Shown piece by piece: positions 22,754 to 34,744 of a stretch of 64,000 bases of DNA. The notes below the pieces were generated by a model. The model was not told the DNA's origin and ran no database searches. It saw only the letters and a list, made by a program, of their open reading frames with translations. The stretch's first letter is position 1. Each line of letters begins with the position of its first letter. The position numbers and the translations under genes were made by a program. Origin of the DNA: Pyrenophora tritici-repentis. Lineage: Eukaryota > Ascomycota > Dothideomycetes > Pleosporales > Pleosporaceae. The stretch covers positions 2,480,001-2,544,000 of the forward strand of contig NC_089391.1 in assembly GCF_003171515.1 (NCBI RefSeq), read 5' to 3'.

Positions 22754-24161
22754 TTTGAACAAACTGGTGCAGAAGAGGCTACGTGGGAGGACGGTAGTGT
22801 AGTAGCAATTGACGCGATTGCTACTTGGATGCGATCTGTGAAGGCTAGAGAGATTGAACAAAGACGCCAGTGATGACGCGATCGCAATCACCAACACCGC
22901 CTATATTGACCGTGCTCTTGACCTTTGCAAACAAGCCTGGCGCAAGGGACAAGAGTCTGGAAGAAAGGTGCTGCTGCTCGAGGAAATCATCCTCTTTCAA
23001 GCGCGAGCCTGATTTGTACCAGCCGGCTACTCGCTCGCGCCTGGGCGTGCTGCGTCTGCAGTCCTCATTCTGCTTGAGTCGGGCACCATCTTTGTCCTAT
23101 GACCCGTGAAATTCTCCAGGTTGTGCGCGTGCGTCACTCTGTTTTAGGGTTTCTGTGACTAAGATTTAGTTCGGGCAGCGGGGTCCGCAGATCGAGCACT
23201 ATAGCGGGTCAACTGCATCTTAGGAGTTGCGCTGGGAAACTTGGGGCTGACAAGAGACGCAGCTTGAGTGTTTGATGGGAAAATCCGAGAAACAACTATG
23301 GTTTGAGATGCGATACGTTGGGTGACATACTGTACGGACATGCATGGGGGCAAAGAGCAGGCATGCAGGTGCGCGTAATGTCATTATATGCGCCAAGCCC
23401 TCCTTTGCTCCAGCGTGGGGTGCGGAGACAATCCATAGTTCTCTTGGATACACAAGACACAGTCCGAACCGCTGGGTCGAGCGGGGCCACCAGCTGTGTA
23501 GACTATACATTCGCTCTAGTTATTAGGTGTAGACTACCAAAGTAGTGTAATCGTTTGTAGTCACTGCAGATGAAGAGTGTTTGAGGTTTGAAAGATTGTG
23601 ATTCTTCTGGGCGCTCAGTCGCGTCGCCAGTGATTCTATGCTCTATGATGCCAATCGTTTCTAATACAAGATGGAAAAGTGCTACAATGTCGTGCCAATC
23701 TATTCTGGCCGAATATCGCCAAAGCGACAACAATGCTGTAAGGTTGCCCTCAGCCCCATGAAAACGCCGCATATGCATATCCCCAAAAATGGAAACGCTC
23801 CAAAATGTCTAGTGTATGAAAACAGTCATCTCATCCGCAGATAAGGAAATCCCAAACTCCAATAAAATACGGTCAGATACAGATGGTGGTAACAGGGCGG
23901 CTTCCAAGTAGGTGCCGGAATCGCCAAATAGAAGAACAGTGGTCGTGATGGTACATGGTGGTAGTAATAATACAGTGCCGAAGCTGAAAACATAGCGCGC
24001 GTCGTTGGTGGTGGTGTCCTGCACGCTGATCCGAGTTAATGATGGGACATAGCCGGATCGATCAGTTGAGTGAAGCAATTGAGATATGAGCTGGGTAATG
24101 TTAGTTGGGCTCAATGTAAAAGGTGAAGCGTTGAACGTACTGAAGTCTGGCTCGATGTCCC
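22754..24161. other. Intergenic, 1.4 kb
   Basis: Includes the promoter of the DUF3602 gene. Overlapping short frames at 23159-23545 occur in several phases on both strands, as in noncoding DNA. No gene is supported. Confidence 0.5.
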
Positions 24162-24302
24162 TTAGCCTCCATCACGGGGCTGGGCTTCGTCGCCGGCCAT
24201 GGTAGATAAGCTGAACATGGCGCCTGGGTTGGGTGCTCCGCCGTCGCGAGGCTGGGGGTCGGTGTAGGTGAGGTTGAGTTCTTGGTTGTTGTTTGTTTGC
24301 AT
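24162..24302 (-). CDS. Possible 46-residue small protein
   Basis: An uninterrupted ATG-to-TAA frame encodes a hydrophilic peptide (MQTNNNQELNLTYTDPQPRD, then GGAPNPGAMFSLSTM, ending in a second QPRDGG). The internal near-repeat PQPRDGG/AQPRDGG is the only notable feature. I recognise no family, and chance is quite possible. It could instead be the last exon of a longer spliced gene, but I found no convincing upstream exon. Confidence 0.25.
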   Translation of the reverse strand: MQTNNNQELNLTYTDPQPRDGGAPNPGAMFSLSTMAGDEAQPRDGG

Positions 24303-25368
24303 GATGCCGGGTGGTGGTATTTGTTCTTCGGCGTGGGTGTCTTGATTGCTGGTTATGGCTGAAGGATACAGGCGGTGGCTTGGATATTGATATGCAGGCA
24401 GAATTAAGAGTGTATGGTGTGGTGTGTTGGTGTAGTAAGAGAGGAAGTCTCACTACCAAGAGACATTGGGTTGTATATAAGTTCCATCCTGAGGCCTGTC
24501 GTAGGCGCTGAGTCCTCCAGGACCAGGCAATGATTGCCTTTTTTCAGGCTATGACGCAGAAAAGTCGATGTCAATCCGACCCAGCATCGCAAAAAGAATG
24601 CTTGACTGCGCCATGATGGGCGAAATAGAAATGCTTATTGGGTAGTACCTGACGAACAAGGCGGCAACCAGGCTGCACCGCTTTCTAGCGTGCTTCTGGA
24701 CGGCTAAGGGCACTGACTCTGAGGAGGGTGACTCTTTTAGTCGACCGCTATTTGGAGCAATGCCACAGTGGTGAAGACTGCAACTAGGGGCCAGGGCAGC
24801 CAATTCAGGCAGAAGGTTGTTGGGTGGGGTCGGGGGACTGTGGAGGGTGGTTCGTTGCCTAGTGGGGTGGTGAAGTTGGTGAAGCAGCTGATGCACAGCC
24901 GCAAACGAGCCACAAGGGGCAGACTTCAAGGCGTCCCAGCCAACTTCAGCATCTGGCGGCGGTTCGATAAGTAGCGAGAGAAGGTCCTTCGAATTGCCCT
25001 GGACGTGGTTTCGATGACTCCAATGCCGCTCACCGACCACTCAACACAGCCCGTCGAGCATTCACCAGATGCAGTCGACGTCCGGCTGCGCCTCGGGGGG
25101 GGGTGGGAAATTAGGCACAGGCGCATCCAGGAAGCAGCGAGCGCAGCGGATGGGGGCCGAAACAACGAGTGTTGAGAATGCGCAAGGCGATGGCGAGACT
25201 GCGAGATTGCGAAAGTTGTTGCACTGCAACATTGCAAAATAGCACATTTCGGTGAGATGGTTGCTGCGGTCCAGGGCGCGAGATGGGGGCGCCAGCGTCG
25301 TAAATTGGGGACGGGTGATTGGTCAGTCAAGGCGCAGCCTCTCCTTCATTTGTCCGATTGCGGCAGCG
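24303..25368. other. Intergenic, about 1 kb between two small candidates
   Basis: Minus-strand frames (25040-24549 and 25330-24926) have Pro/His/Ser-rich translations without domain or regular start. I see no supported gene. Confidence 0.45.
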
Positions 25369-25502
25369 GCTTGCCTGTTGTGGGCAGTCCAGTCAGCGTG
25401 TGTGCAAGTTGAATAAGGCAGAGCAAGTTACTTACGACCACCGTCCCGCGGGTCGTACTCTCCAACCTGTTTCGGCTTCTTGTGCATGATAGTGGGAGCC
25501 AT
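25321..25502 (-). CDS. Possible tiny two-exon gene
   Basis: An ATG at 25502 opens MAPTIMHKKPKQVGEYDPRD and reaches a strong donor, GGTC|GTAAGT (exon end 25436). Downstream one frame of the next ~50 nt reads AAAIGQMKERLRLD and stop, which looks like a genuine C-terminal helix. Joining them needs the acceptor GCAAG (exon from 25369, about 37 residues, PRDGG-P-AAAIG). The nearer acceptor CAACAG (exon from 25374) gives another frame ending KPLPQSDK, 31 residues. The donor is good and the peptide looks protein-like, but the ambiguous acceptor keeps confidence low. No family recognised. Confidence 0.35.
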
Positions 25503-27723
25503 TGTGTTTGAATTGGGAGGCAGGAGGTTGGGAATTGGTTGTGGACGGGTCGGGGTAGTTATGGGGAAGGGTAAAAGTAAGAAGCGTGGGACTTTAGTAA
25601 AAGTAAGACTATGTCTGAGACTTGCAAAGTCAAAAGGTGTATGGTAAGGGTGCAACAGAAGTGGCAGTACTTGTGACAGTGGGCCGATAACTGGGACATG
25701 TATATGTATATTTAACTTTTGGAGTGCTGGGCCCTGAGAAAGCCAACTGACGTCGCCCTTGGCCGGTGTCGTCGTCCATGATCACGGGGCAACGGCCGTG
25801 CCAGAAGGGTAGCCAGTACGTGGCCCTTCTGGCACGTATCTCAAGCACAGCTCAGCCGAAGTGAAGCAATTGCACATTGCTTCTCTGGGATGACTCTTGG
25901 ACAGTGCCGGAAAAGGGATGGCATGAGACATTGCTCGTGGCCCCATAATTTGGAGCGGGCCAGCCAATGGGGACGAGGCCTCGTCCTTCCGGCGTCTCAG
26001 CGCATCGTCGACAAGTCTGACACCCGTGCCTGATAACATAAGCTGGCGCGGCGCGTGTGTGGAAGGTCACTGAGGGCTAGAAGCTGGCCGAGGGTGAGCC
26101 ATTCGTTGCTTCACTCTGCTCATTGGCTCGCCGTCGGTGTGGAGCCGGCGGGCCTGGGTGGTGAAAGCCTGAAACCCAGCAACATCCTTTCACGGCTGTT
26201 TCTAGACGCCTTCCACGCTTCCCTGCTTTTCCCTGCTTTGTGCGAATCGAGCCTCAGCCGTTATGCCGTCATGGAGGCCAGCGCGTCTCATGCCTTGGGC
26301 GGATGAGGGCCGCGACCCACCAGAGCCGCATGCGTTGGCGATACACAGTCACGAGTGTCTCGACCGGGCAATTAGACATGCTGCCACGTTGTGAATTGCA
26401 CTTGGAATTGCCATCCGACGGCCCGCCGATTGAGTGACGCAGGTACCGCCGCCGTGGTGGGTGCGCGCTGCGCGTAGCCAAGCCGAGCAGGGAGCCACAG
26501 TTTCATCCCTTTTGCACAACTCGTGTTCGAGAGTCTGCATCCAACATGCGAAGCCCGAGTGCAGCCAAGGAACGAACGACGAGTAGGCGCGTCACTCAGT
26601 GCGAGCGCGAGCGCGAGCCTACGGTTGCGCGTTGCCGACGGTGCCCAGCTGCGCCCCGATGCCCTACTACCCATCGACCGGGAAAGCCCTGGCCTACTGT
26701 CTTTGATTACTTTCACTGCCCCTTCAACGAGGACGCGCAGGACTGATTGACTGCCACTGAATTCCTGCTGCACAGACTGAAGGACCCTGAGACGAGTAAG
26801 ACGACGACCGACGGCCAGTCACAGATGAACATAGCCTTTGGTCGCTACTCGCCTCATCCCATAATAGCAAATAGCTTTCGGCCTCCGAGACAAATTCAAC
26901 ATGACAGGTCTTGGCTGCCGATACTTTGACTTGGTTTGAGATACTCCAAACTAAGACCTGAGTACCTTGGCTGTAACCCAACCCTCCGCCTCTTCTGTCC
27001 TCCAACTGCCCAGCCATGGTGACTCAGGGCCAGTCTTCGCGCAAAACACTCATCCCAACTCGTCAAGTCGTTAATAGGGCGGCGCTATTGACTATTATTG
27101 CAGACATGATGATAGGCGACAGCCCTGCTCATACCGCCATCGTCACGTGTCTGATGCACGCCTGGAACGTCAGGGTGCATCGCCGGCTTCTGGACGCGTC
27201 GCTTCGGTCCCCATCATCTTGTTTGACCACGATCAGTGCGAACGTGGCGCGCATCTATATGTTTCTTGTTTGAAGGCGCCACCATCGACATCACACACTG
27301 TACCCATTCTCGCGTGATGTGCTCCCTGCTTCCCCGGCCGACCCGCTGCGTAATGGCGTGCTTACCGACGCGCCATTGCTGCAGAGGGTGTGCAGCTGGG
27401 ACGGCAGATGGCAAAGCAAAGCCTTGTGCTTGGGTTTTGTGAGTGATGACCAGCAGTGCCCAAAAGCAAGAAACATTGTTTTGATTGCTCTTGGGACGTG
27501 GTTTTTGCTCCATGGACCGAGTCTACTTAGCTGCGGGGCGATCAATAGTTAGTACGCCATGTCTGATCTACAAGACCCTGCCGCTTGTTGCCAGCCGCCA
27601 ACCATCATGTTCACACCCACGGGAGATCCTCACCTCGATCCAAGATTGCACCACACGGCTGGAGAGCGGCTTGTTTGAAAAGCAAAGGAATTGATCTCAA
27701 TCCTGTCTAAACGCACCCCGATC
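25503..27723. other. Intergenic, 2.2 kb upstream of recyclin
   Basis: No supported gene. Many overlapping short frames occur on both strands without shared features. The right part should be the promoter and leader of the recyclin gene. Confidence 0.5.
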
Positions 27724-30568
27724 ATGGCAACAAAGTCAAACTTCAAGCGGGCCATGCCCCAGACACAGCCCGCCGTCCTGGCGTCGCTGCGGTCTACGCA
27801 GCTCGTCGACGACTCCAAGGCGGTTCTGCCTGCAGGTATGGGCCTTGGGCCATATCAAGCCATGTGTCTGACCATCACATGTAGAGCTCATCAACGCAAT
27901 CCTCGACTATCTGCCCGTTGCCGACATGTTTAGCTTCGCCCGCACCTCGAAACGTATGCGCGAAATGGTGTACGATGACACCCGGTGGATACAACGCCTC
28001 CGCAGCATGGGCTGCTGGAACGAAGTTGAAGCAAAGCGTAGATTCGAGGAGACTATGCGCAAGAAACGCGAGGCACAGAAGGCTGAAGAGGCACGTCTGT
28101 CTGGCGTCACGCTCAATGGAAGCACCAATGCCATGCCGCCTGGGAGTGATGTATCTGGCAAGACGAGCATGACGCTCTTCGATGCAGCCATAGAGGAAGA
28201 CACACTAAGGAAATCTCAAGAAGATAGAAACAGGCCACATCCCACAACGCTGGATGAAGGCTTCAGCGACATGACCCTGTCGCCGTCCGGGACCTTGGCC
28301 CCGACTTCCCACATCGTGGACCCACAAGCGGCTGTCAAAGTGTTATCCAACGTGCGTTCCATCAGAGGCATGGCACGGCAAGAGTATGGGAAGATCTACG
28401 GGGCACTCGCCCCATTCTATTTTGATCTGGAGAGGTCCAGAAGCCACACAGATCCCATACTCTTCCGCACCTACCGTGACCCTGAACAACAGGCCCAGAT
28501 GCTCGCACAACTCAAAATATTTGCGAAGAGCGACTATGCGCAAGGTTGGAGTCAACGGGAAGAGAAACTAGATACCATGACCGGGATCTTCGAAAATGCC
28601 GTGCTTCGGGAGTTTGAGCAAGGGTACGCCGAGAAAGATTTCGACGGTCGCATGAAGAGGTTTGCGACAGTCCTGGTAGCCCTGAACGGTGGTGCGGCAT
28701 GTCTAGACTCCTTCATTCATAACCACCCATTGATGTTGGAGAAAGAGAAGCTTGGAAATCCCACCGACTGTCTCCAAAATGACACCTTGACGCTGAAACC
28801 ATCACATGAATTCTTCAGAGGATTGGCCATGGCACTCAACGAGGAAGCCACCATCATCGATCGTGTCTTCCCACCTGCTGTCGATGTCTTACACACTTTT
28901 CTAGAGCGCGTAGCAGACGATGTCATCGCGGAGTATCTCACCACCTTGTTCGACGAGGCTCACGAAGTGAGCATTGAGGCGTACCTAGAAGCCATTGCAG
29001 GAGTATTCGATCAAGCGCTCCAACTCGCAATGTCCTTGAAGCATACAAAGGCGTCCAAACCAGACTTTAACGAAGAAGCGAAGCGAATTGTCTCCCGCTG
29101 CTTTGAGCAGCATGTTGACCTTTACCTACAGGAAGAGCTAGACCACTTCAAGCGTAAGTCGGCTGCAGAGGTCGACACATGGGAGAAGCGGCTGCAAGAA
29201 GAAGAGCAGAGCACCGAAACCCTATTCATGGCAAACGTCAACAGAAAAGCGGTAAAGCAGGACTTTTTGTCCTCGTTCAAGAAGGTCGTTATGATGCCTG
29301 TCAATGTACTTCCCTCCATGGGCGGCTCGACAGCTAGTAAGTCCAATGACACTGTAAGTGGAGCGAATAGGAATAGCACCTTCGACCCGACCTCAAGAGT
29401 CGGCACTCCAGTTCCTGGCGAAGGCACCTCGACGCCACGAGCTGAAGCTCCAACAACTGAGCTTGCTGCCAAAGCAGCAATCATGAGCTCTCGATTGGAA
29501 GGTATCCGGTCACTGTTCAGTATTGAGGTGGCTCTGAACTTGACACACATGGCAAAGTCAGGCCTTGAACGGGCTGCACGATTCGTCCAGCTTGGTGGCC
29601 AATCGGGCGAAGAGGCAAAAGAGCAGTCGGAGCAGATATTTATCAACCTAGTCCACATTCTCGGTAATCGTCACGTGAAGCTGGGCTTCGACAAGGCTGT
29701 TAGCCACTTGGCCGACTACAAGCCGCGCGAAGTAGCAGATCACACCAAGGAGGGCGTTGCACCCCTTGTGGCTTTTTTGGAACTGGTAAATGTTGGAGAT
29801 TTGATTCAGCAGATGGTCGAAGTATTTTATCTCCAGGAGCTGGTCGCTGCCAAGCTTACAGATCGCGACGACTTTCTCAGTGTTGCAGCAAAAGAGAAGA
29901 AGCGTTTCGAGGCAATGCTGGACGAGCGGGTTGCTGCAGGTCTCAACAAAGGTATTGATGTGCTCATGGACGAAGTAGAGTATTTGTGTGGTACCACGCA
30001 GCAGCCGACAGATTTCAACCCTCCTGTAGGTCCCAACGGTCAGGTGCAGGTCATGGACATCGGACCCAGCCAGACGGCTACCAAGATTGTGGAAGTTGTG
30101 TCATCGCACACAAACATGCTCATCGGTAGCACTGACAAGAACGTGCTGGATGTTTTTAACCAAGAAGTGGGGGTGCGTCTGTTCACTGCTCTTTGTAAAC
30201 ATCTAAAGCGGCAGAGGATAAGTGTGGACGGCTCCATCAAGCTCATCAGGTATGATGCATGCTCATACAAATGTTTGGCTGTCACTAACACAAACAGTGA
30301 CATGAATGCATACAATTCCTATATTGTCTCGTTGCGCAACAAGCCGCTTATGCAGTACTTTGCAGCCTTGCGCGAGTTGTCACAGATCTATCTCATCGAT
30401 GCCAAGGAAGCCAAGGAGATAGCTACCATCATTGCTGACACTGATCGGTACCATGGCATTTTCCGAGCCGAGGAAGTGTACGAGTTTGCAGAGAGGAGGG
30501 CGGACTGGTATCAGATCAAGAGTGCAGTAGAGAAGCAAATGTACGGAGTAGGATGTTTGGTCATGTAA
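27724..30568 (+). CDS. rcy1: Recyclin-1 (F-box / Sec10-like endocytic recycling protein)
   Basis: Three exons (27724-27835, 27885-30249, 30298-30568) give 915 residues. An F-box sits at ~35-75 (LPAELINAILDYLPVADMFS, ARTSKRMREMVYDD), followed over most of the length by a Sec10/exocyst-like helical region (for example FYLQELVAAKLTDRDDF, MEVEYLCG-like VLMDEVEYLCG, RNKPLMQYFAALRELSQIYL, HGIFRAEEVYEFAERRADWY). Yeast Rcy1 is an F-box protein that returns endocytosed cargo such as Snc1 from early endosomes to the Golgi, working with Skp1 and Rab GTPases at sites of polarised growth. The C terminus is CLVM, a CAAX box as in yeast Rcy1; Met at the end predicts farnesylation. Intron 2 is 48 nt, in frame and without stop, so the uninterrupted frame hides it; family continuity (KLIS|DMNAYN) argues for splicing. 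Confidence 0.92.
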
Positions 30569-31427
30569 AGGCTTCAGCAAGCAGTAGGCGGCAACTAGTT
30601 GCCGGAGTGCCAAGGGCCGGGAAGCAAGGCTGTTCGGTGTAGCAATAGACTACCGCTTTGGTACCGTCATGCAGCCAGCCAATGGTGCAGTCAAGGCGAC
30701 AGTGAGCAGAGACAATCTCTTGACGTCTGCACGTGTTCAAGCCTCACGCATTCGCGAGACAAAGTGAACGGTTTGGGCTGGCATGGCTGGCCGAGTTACT
30801 CAGATCGGCCATGATGGTTTTCCCCAGCCTCCTCCATCGTCGGGCCGTACCTGAGCCTAGACCGCCCGTGCATTCACATCTTCACACCTCATCGCGCATG
30901 CTCCAATTATCGCTACTCTCCTAGTGCCCGTCTCCAGTCTCAGCATCTCGTCGCGACTGCGCGTAACTCATACTGCAATCTCCAGTCCCATTCCGGCTAC
31001 CCTTTGAGCCCACGTAATTGCTGCCGGCTCTCTTTGACTGGACCCCGCTACGTCGGCACTACCGCTTTAGATCGTCAGACAGTCCGGCTGCACGTTCGCT
31101 ACTGTCTCTCACCCGTTTTGGAGTTTAGACCACGACGACGTTTGCTGATCGCGAGGTGAGAGACCGGCGACAAACCCGCTTCACGCGACGCTTTGTGTAT
31201 ATCTTCGTGCTTGCTGTCGCCCTCCCGCATCCCGGTTCCTGGATCCTGGCCTCAGCCGCCGTTCTTAGTACGACTACGACATAGACCATAGCAATACCAT
31301 AGCTATACTATAGCCACTGCGCAATACCGCTCGCTTCACTACTGCACCACGCAGCGACCGCGTCTCTGCAACTTTGCCATCACCAACCGCAAGACTTGTT
31401 GCAGCAGAGTGAGGTCACACCGCAGCC
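30569..31427. other. Intergenic, recyclin 3' UTR and SWIB-gene promoter
   Basis: About 860 bp, pyrimidine-rich on the plus strand from ~30830, which suits the leader of the following gene. No gene seen. Confidence 0.55.
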
Positions 31428-32446
31428 ATGGCAGGTGAGCATCCACCCACCCCGACTCCACCACGCGTATATCCATGACCTGACGTGCCACAGCAGAGCC
31501 TCTATCCGCCGACGTCGTGGCCATGTACTCGGCCATCATCGACGAAATCCTGCGCGCGAGCGACATCAACACAATCTCTGCGAAGCGCATACGGAAGGGT
31601 CTACAAGAAAGAGTTGACCATGATCTCTCACAGCAAAAGGTTTGAATGCGACCAAGTGCGCTCTAGCATGGACTAAGGCTGGAAAACAGGAACAAATCAC
31701 TACCCTCATTATGCAGCGCTTCGACAAGTTCAACAGCGAGCAGAATGGCGGCTCTGAGGCCTCTGAACCCGTGCCCACGGTCGAGAATGGCGCCAAAACC
31801 TCCAATGGCGACACCTCGGACGTCTCAAACAACAAGCGATCAGCCGATGACGAGTCTGTAGTGTCCGAGGTTGAAGATGTTGTGCCTCCGAAAAAGAAGG
31901 TCAAGAAGACCCGGGTCAAGGACGAGGATGATGATGCTGCTTTCGCCGCGAGATTACAGGCTGAGGAGAATGCACGCATGGGCAGAGCGACGCGGGGTGG
32001 TAATACAAAGCGGAGAGCACCAGCGCCGAAAAAGAAGACGAAGAAGAAGAGCTCGAACCGTGTCAAGGACGAAGATGACAGCGACATCGGGTCGGGAAGT
32101 GGAGGGGAAAAGAAGAGTCCAAGTCGGAAAGGAGGCTTCCATGTAAGCCACCCTTTCTGAAGCACTGTATTTTTGTCCAGTAATAGCTGACCTTGACTAG
32201 AAACCCATGGCCCTCTCCCCAGCTCTCTCGGAACTGCTCGGCGAAACCCAGCTCTCGCGACCGCAAACAGTAAAGAAGATATGGGAATACGTCAAGGCGC
32301 GCGAACTCCAAGACCCAAGCGACAAGCGCCAGATCCGATGCGACGATGCCATGCGCGCAGTCTTCAAGCAAGACCGTGTCCACATGTTCACCATGAACAA
32401 GATCCTCAACCAGAATCTGTATGCAGTCGACGAAGTGGTAAACTAG
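31428..32446 (+). CDS. DEK_C and SWIB/MDM2 domain protein (Uaf30/Tri1-like)
   Basis: Four exons (31428-31434, 31494-31639, 31690-32142, 32201-32446) give 283 residues. Residues ~4-70 form a DEK C-terminal domain (EILRASDINTISAKRIRKGL, TTLIMQRFDKF). An acidic/basic linker with nuclear-localisation-like KKKVKKTR and KKKTKKKS follows. The C terminus (~200-275) is a SWIB domain: ALSPALSELLGE, LSRPQTVKKIWEYVKAREL, DKRQIRCDDAMRAVF, VHMFTMNKILNQNLY. The same pair of domains occurs in yeast Uaf30, a subunit of the RNA polymerase I upstream activation factor, and its paralogue Tri1, so a nuclear chromatin role, possibly rDNA transcription, is likely. Exon 1 has only 7 coding nt. Intron 1 ends CAGCAG, a tandem acceptor that can include or omit one Ala. 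Intron 2 was set so that QQK joins EQITTLIM. Confidence 0.9.
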
Positions 32447-33324
32447 TGCATACCTGTTCTGGGATGACACCTTGCACTAGGATGTGCATCTTGTCGACGT
32501 CACTGCGCCATGTAACCATCTGGATCCAAAATCGATGCATTTCTATTACAACCCCATACACCGACTCGTCGACCCACTCATGTCACGACTCATCAATGAC
32601 AACCGTCTCGTTATTCCGATCTGTCCTATGTCATCATCTCGTCACCATCTCGCTTTCTTATTCTCTTGAGTCTTAGCAGCATGGCGCATTCACGGTGTTT
32701 CAGCATGTTAACTTTTTCGGCGAAAATCGGAGCGTAATCGTCCCTTGCTATCGTTTATTTTTCCTTGTTTTCATGCAGGCTGGGGGGTGGGGAAATGGGA
32801 TGGGTTGAGGCTAGGAGGTTGCCAAGGTACTTCTACGTACGTAACCGTCATGGATGCGAAAGGGGAAAGAAGGACATGTATATTTACAAAGTGCGGTAGT
32901 GTGGCCAGCTAGTAGAGGGAGGACTGCTGCTCCTTTTGGTCACTTGCTTTTTCCATACCGATGACGAACTAAACAGAATCACTGAGCTCTTTTGTTTTGG
33001 TCCTGGTGATGTTGTGTTGTGAGTGACGCGTCTCGTAAGGCGATGGTAGGTTGGAAATAAGTGGATGAAGGGAAGATGAGAGTAGTTTGTATTTTTATTG
33101 CTATCTGTATAGTATTACCCACGAACAGTGGTCCGTCGTGGTTCCAAAAGACTAAAATATCACAATCAACGTAAACAGTCAGTCAAACAATGAATCAGTC
33201 AGTCATACGCAAAGCAACACAATCAAGGTATCCTTTAACCAAAACTCGCAATATCATAAACCAAGTACTGCAAGTAATAGACGTCTTCGTCTCCAAGCCA
33301 ACATGCATGACAAGTCACAAGATG
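32447..33324. other. Intergenic between convergent genes
   Basis: This separates the 3' ends of the SWIB gene (+) and the securin-like gene (-). It is T-rich on the plus strand near 32700-33130, as expected for 3' UTRs. No gene supported. Confidence 0.55.
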
Positions 33325-34744
33325 CTAGAAGCCCTCGGGAAGTTGGAACTGGAAGTTCTCGACATCCTCCTCAAAAGGATCATGCGCATGCAACTGGTTG
33401 CTGAAACTCTTCATCCAAGCCTCGTCTTCATCGTCATCCGACTGCGAGAGTAGCAGCAACTCCATCTCACGCTCCATATCTTCAGCTGTACGACCGGGCT
33501 GTTCGTCATCGGGAGGCGTGACCAATGTATCGGTGGTGGAAGTGGAGCTGCAGCGAGACATGGGGCCGCGGGAGCGCGTAGTGCCCATGTTGGTGCTCGC
33601 GCTGCGGTTGTGGGAGACGGCAGAGAAAGGTGCAGGCTTGGTGACGTTGGAGAGTGGCTTGCGTGCTGCCAGAGCGGTGCGTCCCGCGCGGCCTTGAGCG
33701 TAGCCGATGGTACTCTTGGATGCTGCTGCAGCGGATGCTTGACGAGCAGCGCTCAGCTCTGTAGGCGTCTTTGCTCCCTTTCTGCCCGAGACCAGTCCAG
33801 TGGGTACACGCGACTTTGCAGCTGCCGTGGGAGCAGCGTAGCTCGGCTTGGATGCGGGAGCGAGCGCGACAGCTGCAGACCTGGCTCGCATCGTAGACGG
33901 TCCAGTTGGCGCCTTCCTCAGCGTGGAAGTCGTAGTTGGGAGTCTCTGTCCTTCCTTCTTCGGCGCCTTGATACCATAGTACTCCCTCGTCTCAGCATCG
34001 TCCTTGGCCATCTGTGCCGCAAAGACCCTCTCAAACTGCTCATCACGCTTCTTGCGGTCACGCTGAATTTCCTCCTCAAACTTGCGCTGCTCGCGGGTAC
34101 GTCCATCATCTTCAACCGGGTTGTGATAGGCTTGCCAGATTCCGCGGGCAATGTCCTGGTCACTGAGCTTGGGCATGGTCCAGCCCTTGGGCATGTATTC
34201 GTCCATGTCATCTTGGAGCGGGATTTCCTTGGGCGGCATATATTCAACTTCGGGCACATCGTCCTCGGACTCCTGGGCTTCGGGCTGGTGGACTTTAACT
34301 TTGGGACGGCGGAGACGCGGGCTCAGTTTCTGGGTCTTTGCTGAGAGGGGCGCGGGGGTTGCAAAGGCCTTTGATTTCGCGTTGGTTGTCTTCATTCCCA
34401 ATGGCGCACGCATTCGGGGACCTGGAAATGTCAGTCTTCGTATTGCGCAGCGCAAGTCTCAATGTCGTACCTGCTGGCGTCACAAAGGCGTTCTCATCCG
34501 TCTTTCCCCCATTCTTGCTGACAAACAATTCGTTTCCTTTGCCCTTGGTCTGCAGAACCGACTTTCCAGCAATGTTTACGGCATTCTCGTCGTTGAGCGG
34601 GATCTTGAAGGGCGTCTTTGGGGCCTTGTTTCCTGGTGTTTTGGCGTTGAAGCTCTTGATTCCGGCATTGAGCGACTTTCCCGCGGCGGCGGCCTGCAAA
34701 TGGCGGACGGCATTCTCCTGGTCGTTTGCTGCGAGAGTTGCCAT
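33325..34744 (-). CDS. Conserved fungal protein, candidate securin (Pds1/Cut2-like)
   Basis: Two exons (34744-34471 and 34421-33325, intron 49 nt) give 456 residues. The N-terminal 110 residues contain three ENA elements (NDQENAV, LNDENAV, KTDENAF), TP dipeptides and basic spacers, the style of an anaphase-promoting-complex degron and Cdk-site region. At ~135-175 an acidic segment reads DDVPEVEYMPPKEIPLQDDM followed by DEYMPKGWTMPKLSD. This recalls the separase-binding segment of securins (acidic, then Glu-x-Glu/Tyr-Pro-Pro), although no long identity is visible. A coiled, charged helix (REQRKFEEEIQRDRKKRDEQ) follows, then an Ala/Ser/Thr-rich basic stretch and an acidic C-terminal tail (EREMELLLLSQSDDDEDEAW). 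The gene model is firm; the securin idea is a hypothesis. It is divergent from tropomyosin. Confidence 0.8.

Noticed and set aside
26055..27717. Many short frames on both strands upstream of recyclin
   Set aside because: None exceeds chance length with regular composition, and none joins to another by plausible splicing.
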